From: Planctomycetaceae bacterium UBA6894
Lineage (GTDB): Bacteria; Planctomycetota; Planctomycetia; Gemmatales; Gemmataceae
Length of the DNA stretch: 7,357 bases
Reading direction: 5' to 3'
Assembly: GCA_002451275.1 (NCBI GenBank)
Contig: DKBS01000116.1
Location: 1-7,357 of the forward strand
In this document: piece after piece, positions 4,872 through 7,357 of the stretch
Layout of the letters: the number at the start of each line of letters is the position of its first letter
Numbering within the stretch: position 1 is the first letter of the stretch
Position numbers and translations under genes: made by a program
Notes under the pieces: model-generated
Database searches by the model: none
Seen by the model: the letters and a program-made list of their open reading frames with translations, nothing else
What the model was told of the DNA's origin: nothing

Positions 4872-7199
4872 TCAGGAGGGGGGCGCCAAAAGCTGGCCTG
4901 TGGGGATTTGGCTGTAAATGGACCGGCCGGGCCTTCGCCATTCCAGGCGAAACTGCGCCGGCCCTGTGTTGTGGAAATATTCCACACGGATGTCGGCCTT
5001 TTGACCGGCTTTCAAGTAGATCAAACCGCTGGTCGTGTAACCAATGGGCCGGATACGCCAATTGTCCATCCGCAGTACCCCGTTCACCCAGATCCGCACC
5101 CCGCTGTCGTTGAAGGCCCGAAGCGAGTAGTAACCGGATTCCAAGGCCTGTAGCTGCCCCAACCAGCGGACCCCGAAGGTGTCTTTGGCTATCCTGGGAT
5201 CAGGACTGCTCGTCCCCCAGTTGAAATCCAGGGTCGAGTCTACCCGGCGGAATTTCAGGTTGGTGAGGTTGGAATTATCGAAATACTGACCTGCCAAGCC
5301 GATGCGTGGCTGGGTGTCATTGTCGGCGATGGAAAGGGTGACTGCTTTTTTGGCGCTGTCCAGGGTGTAGCCGCTACTGGTTACCAGGGTAAAAACCAGG
5401 GTTTCCGTTCCCTCCACCAGGGAGTCATCCACCGGGGTCAAGGTGAAGGTCTTCATGCTTTCACCAGGGGCGAAAGAAAAGGTTGCCGGCAATGTGTTGA
5501 AATCACCTGCCGATGCGGTACCGGACTGGCTGAAGGAGATGGCGAGGGCCTTGTCGGTCAGTCCCGTGCGTGAGATCCGAAAGGAGGCCGAAACTGGTCC
5601 CGCCTCGCTTCCGTTGGCCGAAACCAACTCCACGGAAACCACCGGCAAAGGCGCCGGGTTGGTTTGGGTGGCCTCCAGCAGGGCCCGGTACTTGGGGGCC
5701 GAGGCGGTAGTTTGTGTCATCGATTGCAGTGCGCCAAAGGCGCCGTAAGGCGCGGCGTATAGCCCTCCCGTCAGGTTGAAATGGGGGAACAGTTCCAGCC
5801 CGGCGTCACGCGCGCCGCTGAGCAGGCGCTTGTAGGCGTCATACATGCGCGGGCTGTTCCCCGCGTCGAAAAAGGCCTGTTGGTAGGGAGCGTTCCAACT
5901 GTCCAAATGGGGCCCACCTTCGTAAGCCACGAAACCGATGGGCCGGCCCAGCTTGGCAGATAGGCTGTTGGCCAGGGTCTTATGGTCCTTCAGCCAGCCA
6001 AGCGCTTCGGATTGATTGGCGATAAGCGCGTCGATCACCTGGTCGGTGGTGGTCGAGGCGTTGAAACGAGCCTTGTCCGCGTCGCTCACATACATGTAGG
6101 CTGCGCAGGAGATGGCGTCGAAATGCCCGTCCATGGCGCCGGCAATCTGCCCGGCAATCCAGCTATTGGCCTGCTGCCCTGCCACCACGCGGGTGATCCG
6201 TCCGGCCTGTCCTACGAATACTTCCGACCAGATGTCGAAATCCCGCTTCGCCTCGCGGCCGACCAGGGCCCATCGGTCACCATTCAGGTAGGCGTTTTCC
6301 GGCAGCGCGAGTTGCCGGGTCAGCCAGGCGCTCGATTCGAAACCGTAACCGCCATTCCAGGTCTCGTTCGACCATTCCACATACACCTTGCGCCTGGGTT
6401 CCAGCGTGTCGCGCACCAGGGTGGCCAGGTTCCGCACATAGGTGTCATCCGCGCCGTGGGGCATGTTCAGCCATGCGTCCGAGTCCAGCTCGTTGCACAG
6501 CTCGATCAGGTATTCAGGGGCCACGCCGTTCTTGAAATCGCCCGACTGCTGGGTGGCATGGTCGTAGGGGCGCCGGTCATTCCAGGTGGTGATGTCGCTC
6601 AGGTTGGTTTCCGCCCAGTCCATGAAGCGGACGGTTTTGAAGGGGGCCAGTTTCTCGAGGAATTGCGGATGGAACGGAGAAAAACTTGCGCCAGGCTGCC
6701 ATACCTGACCCGAGAAACTCTTGCCCCCGGCATCCGGCATCCAAAGATGCACGTTCCGGATCGGGTCGGTGGAGCTCATGCCCGAAATTTCCATGTGGAT
6801 GCCGTCGTTGTTCGGTTGCACCTTCAAAAGGGCGTAATTTTTGCCGTTGGAGGTTTTTCCCTGCTCGGTAACCGAGGCTGCGAATCCCCAACTCACCGTG
6901 CCCGTGCCCTCCCACTCTGCCCGGTAGGTGCCCGCTGGGTAAGCGGTCCCGATGTCGCGGAACATCAGGGTGCCCAACCGCTGCTCCATAGCCTGCCCCT
7001 GCGCGTTGGTCCAACGGTTCAGTTGCGTGGGCCATCCCTTCGCATCCACCCGGACCACGCCACCCCCCTCCCAGGTCTCTTGACCAGTCACCGTGTTGTA
7101 GGCATGGCTGATCCACGGTCTGGATGTCTTGAAAGCGTCCGTAAAGGTCCAGGCGGCACTCCAGTCGCTGATCCCTTCAAGATTCATGCCCACCGCCAT
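4872..7199 (-). CDS. Glycosidase-like protein with Calx-beta and PA14 modules, no signal peptide
   Basis: A 775-residue multidomain protein. Residues 1-510 resemble a family of uncharacterised bacterial cellulase-like proteins with a (beta/alpha)8 clan GH-A look: MNLEGISDWS at the start, VRFMDWAETN near 190-199, CNELDSDAWLNMPHGADD at 235-252, VYVEWSNETWN at 272-282 with Glu279 as candidate acid/base, and VAYEGGPHL at 424-432 with Glu427 as candidate nucleophile. Residues about 517-628 form a Calx-beta domain (GDFNTLPATFSFAPGE; DDSLVEGTETLVFTL). Residues about 634-770 form a PA14 domain, a sugar-binding or adhesive module (LAGQYFDNSNLTNLKF; WGTSSPDPRI; VRIWVNGVLR). This architecture normally belongs to exported proteins acting on polysaccharide, but neither the chosen start nor the open frame behind it (to about 7331) encodes a hydrophobic signal. 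The ATG at 7199 is chosen because GGAGGT lies 10 nt upstream; TTG at 7226 and ATG at 7187 are alternatives. Substrate is unknown. Confidence 0.85.
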   Translation of the reverse strand: MAVGMNLEGISDWSAAWTFTDAFKTSRPWISHAYNTVTGQETWEGGGVVRVDAKGWPTQLNRWTNAQGQAMEQRLGTLMFRDIGTAYPAGTYRAEWEGTGTVSWGFAASVTEQGKTSNGKNYALLKVQPNNDGIHMEISGMSSTDPIRNVHLWMPDAGGKSFSGQVWQPGASFSPFHPQFLEKLAPFKTVRFMDWAETNLSDITTWNDRRPYDHATQQSGDFKNGVAPEYLIELCNELDSDAWLNMPHGADDTYVRNLATLVRDTLEPRRKVYVEWSNETWNGGYGFESSAWLTRQLALPENAYLNGDRWALVGREAKRDFDIWSEVFVGQAGRITRVVAGQQANSWIAGQIAGAMDGHFDAISCAAYMYVSDADKARFNASTTTDQVIDALIANQSEALGWLKDHKTLANSLSAKLGRPIGFVAYEGGPHLDSWNAPYQQAFFDAGNSPRMYDAYKRLLSGARDAGLELFPHFNLTGGLYAAPYGAFGALQSMTQTTASAPKYRALLEATQTNPAPLPVVSVELVSANGSEAGPVSASFRISRTGLTDKALAISFSQSGTASAGDFNTLPATFSFAPGESMKTFTLTPVDDSLVEGTETLVFTLVTSSGYTLDSAKKAVTLSIADNDTQPRIGLAGQYFDNSNLTNLKFRRVDSTLDFNWGTSSPDPRIAKDTFGVRWLGQLQALESGYYSLRAFNDSGVRIWVNGVLRMDNWRIRPIGYTTSGLIYLKAGQKADIRVEYFHNTGPAQFRLEWRRPGRSIYSQIPTGQLLAPPS

Positions 7200-7209
7200 G
7201 GCGGCCGGC

Positions 7210-7215
7210 ACCTCC
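7210..7215 (-). promoter_or_regulatory. Ribosome binding site supporting the 7199 start
   Basis: GGAGGT within a purine-rich GGAGGGGAGGGAGGT stretch on the minus strand lies 10 nt before the ATG at 7199. It is well placed for that start and not for the TTG at 7226, which lies upstream of it. Confidence 0.55.
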
Positions 7216-7325
7216 CTCCCCTCCAAAGTTTCAAGCCCCGGCCGGAAGGCAACAGGCCAGCGGGGACCTTTACAGGAGGATTGAAGGTCCCGGCTCCAAG
7301 CTAGATGAGAAATGATTGCAAATGG

Positions 7326-7348
7326 TTTCTTTTATTTAAGAAAAGAAA
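7326..7348. repeat. AT-rich perfect inverted repeat at the right edge
   Basis: Arms TTTCTTTT (7326-7333) and AAAAGAAA (7341-7348) pair perfectly around a 7-nt loop. The base composition is sharply different from the surrounding GC-rich DNA. It lies about 130-150 bp upstream of the glycosidase-like gene, so it could be part of its promoter region. A gene upstream beyond the window could also end near it, which cannot be seen. Confidence 0.4.
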
Positions 7349-7357
7349 GCATCTGGA

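Noticed and set aside
5982..7304. 440-codon open reading frame on the plus strand, antisense to the glycosidase-like gene
   Set aside because: It lies fully opposite a gene with clear domain similarity, shows no family motifs and has the biased composition of an antisense frame in GC-rich DNA.
1..7357. CRISPR array, insertion sequence, phage or defence system
   Set aside because: No regularly spaced direct repeats, transposase or integrase motifs, terminal repeats or defence-type domains were seen; all five genes read as ordinary chromosomal families.

Overview
The window is GC-rich (roughly 60% G+C by eye). It carries five protein genes, all read from the minus strand, so transcription runs from the high coordinates to the low ones. 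The mix is a Tat-exported DUF1501 protein, a large glycosidase-like protein with Calx-beta and PA14 modules, a PPK2 polyphosphate kinase, a Cys-rich Csp/DUF326 copper protein and a cyclic beta-1,2-glucan synthase. This suggests a Gram-negative environmental bacterium, most likely from the Verrucomicrobiota/Planctomycetota group, where DUF1501 proteins and PA14/Calx-beta extracellular proteins are common. That placement is an inference from gene families only; no rRNA or other taxonomic marker is present.

Layout in the direction of transcription: (1) 7357-7200, an AT-rich edge followed by a short leader. (2) 7199-4872, a 775-residue glycosidase-like protein with a (beta/alpha)8-type catalytic region, then Calx-beta, then PA14. 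It has no recognisable signal peptide, although its domains are typical of exported proteins. (3) 4871-4716, a 156-bp spacer with a long bulged inverted repeat and an overlapping 13-bp palindrome. (4) 4715-3327, a DUF1501 protein with a twin-arginine signal. (5) 3306-2497, a PPK2 kinase only 20 bp downstream of DUF1501, probably in the same transcript. (6) 2496-2144, a 353-bp gap. (7) 2143-1721, a secreted copper-storage-like protein with 21 cysteines. (8) 1720-1146, a 575-bp gap with several short hairpins and one tentative promoter. (9) 1145-1, the N-terminal 381 codons of a cyclic beta-1,2-glucan synthase that runs off the left edge.

Functionally, the genes concern the cell envelope and extracytoplasmic polymers (glucan synthesis, glycoside binding or hydrolysis, DUF1501) and phosphate/metal handling (PPK2, Csp). 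Apart from the DUF1501-PPK2 pair, spacing does not force any of them into one operon. I see no CRISPR array, tRNA, rRNA, transposase or defence system. No convincing new multi-gene system is visible. The best leads are the atypical Cys-rich copper protein with a Sec-type signal, the signal-less glycosidase-like protein, and the structured spacer ahead of DUF1501.
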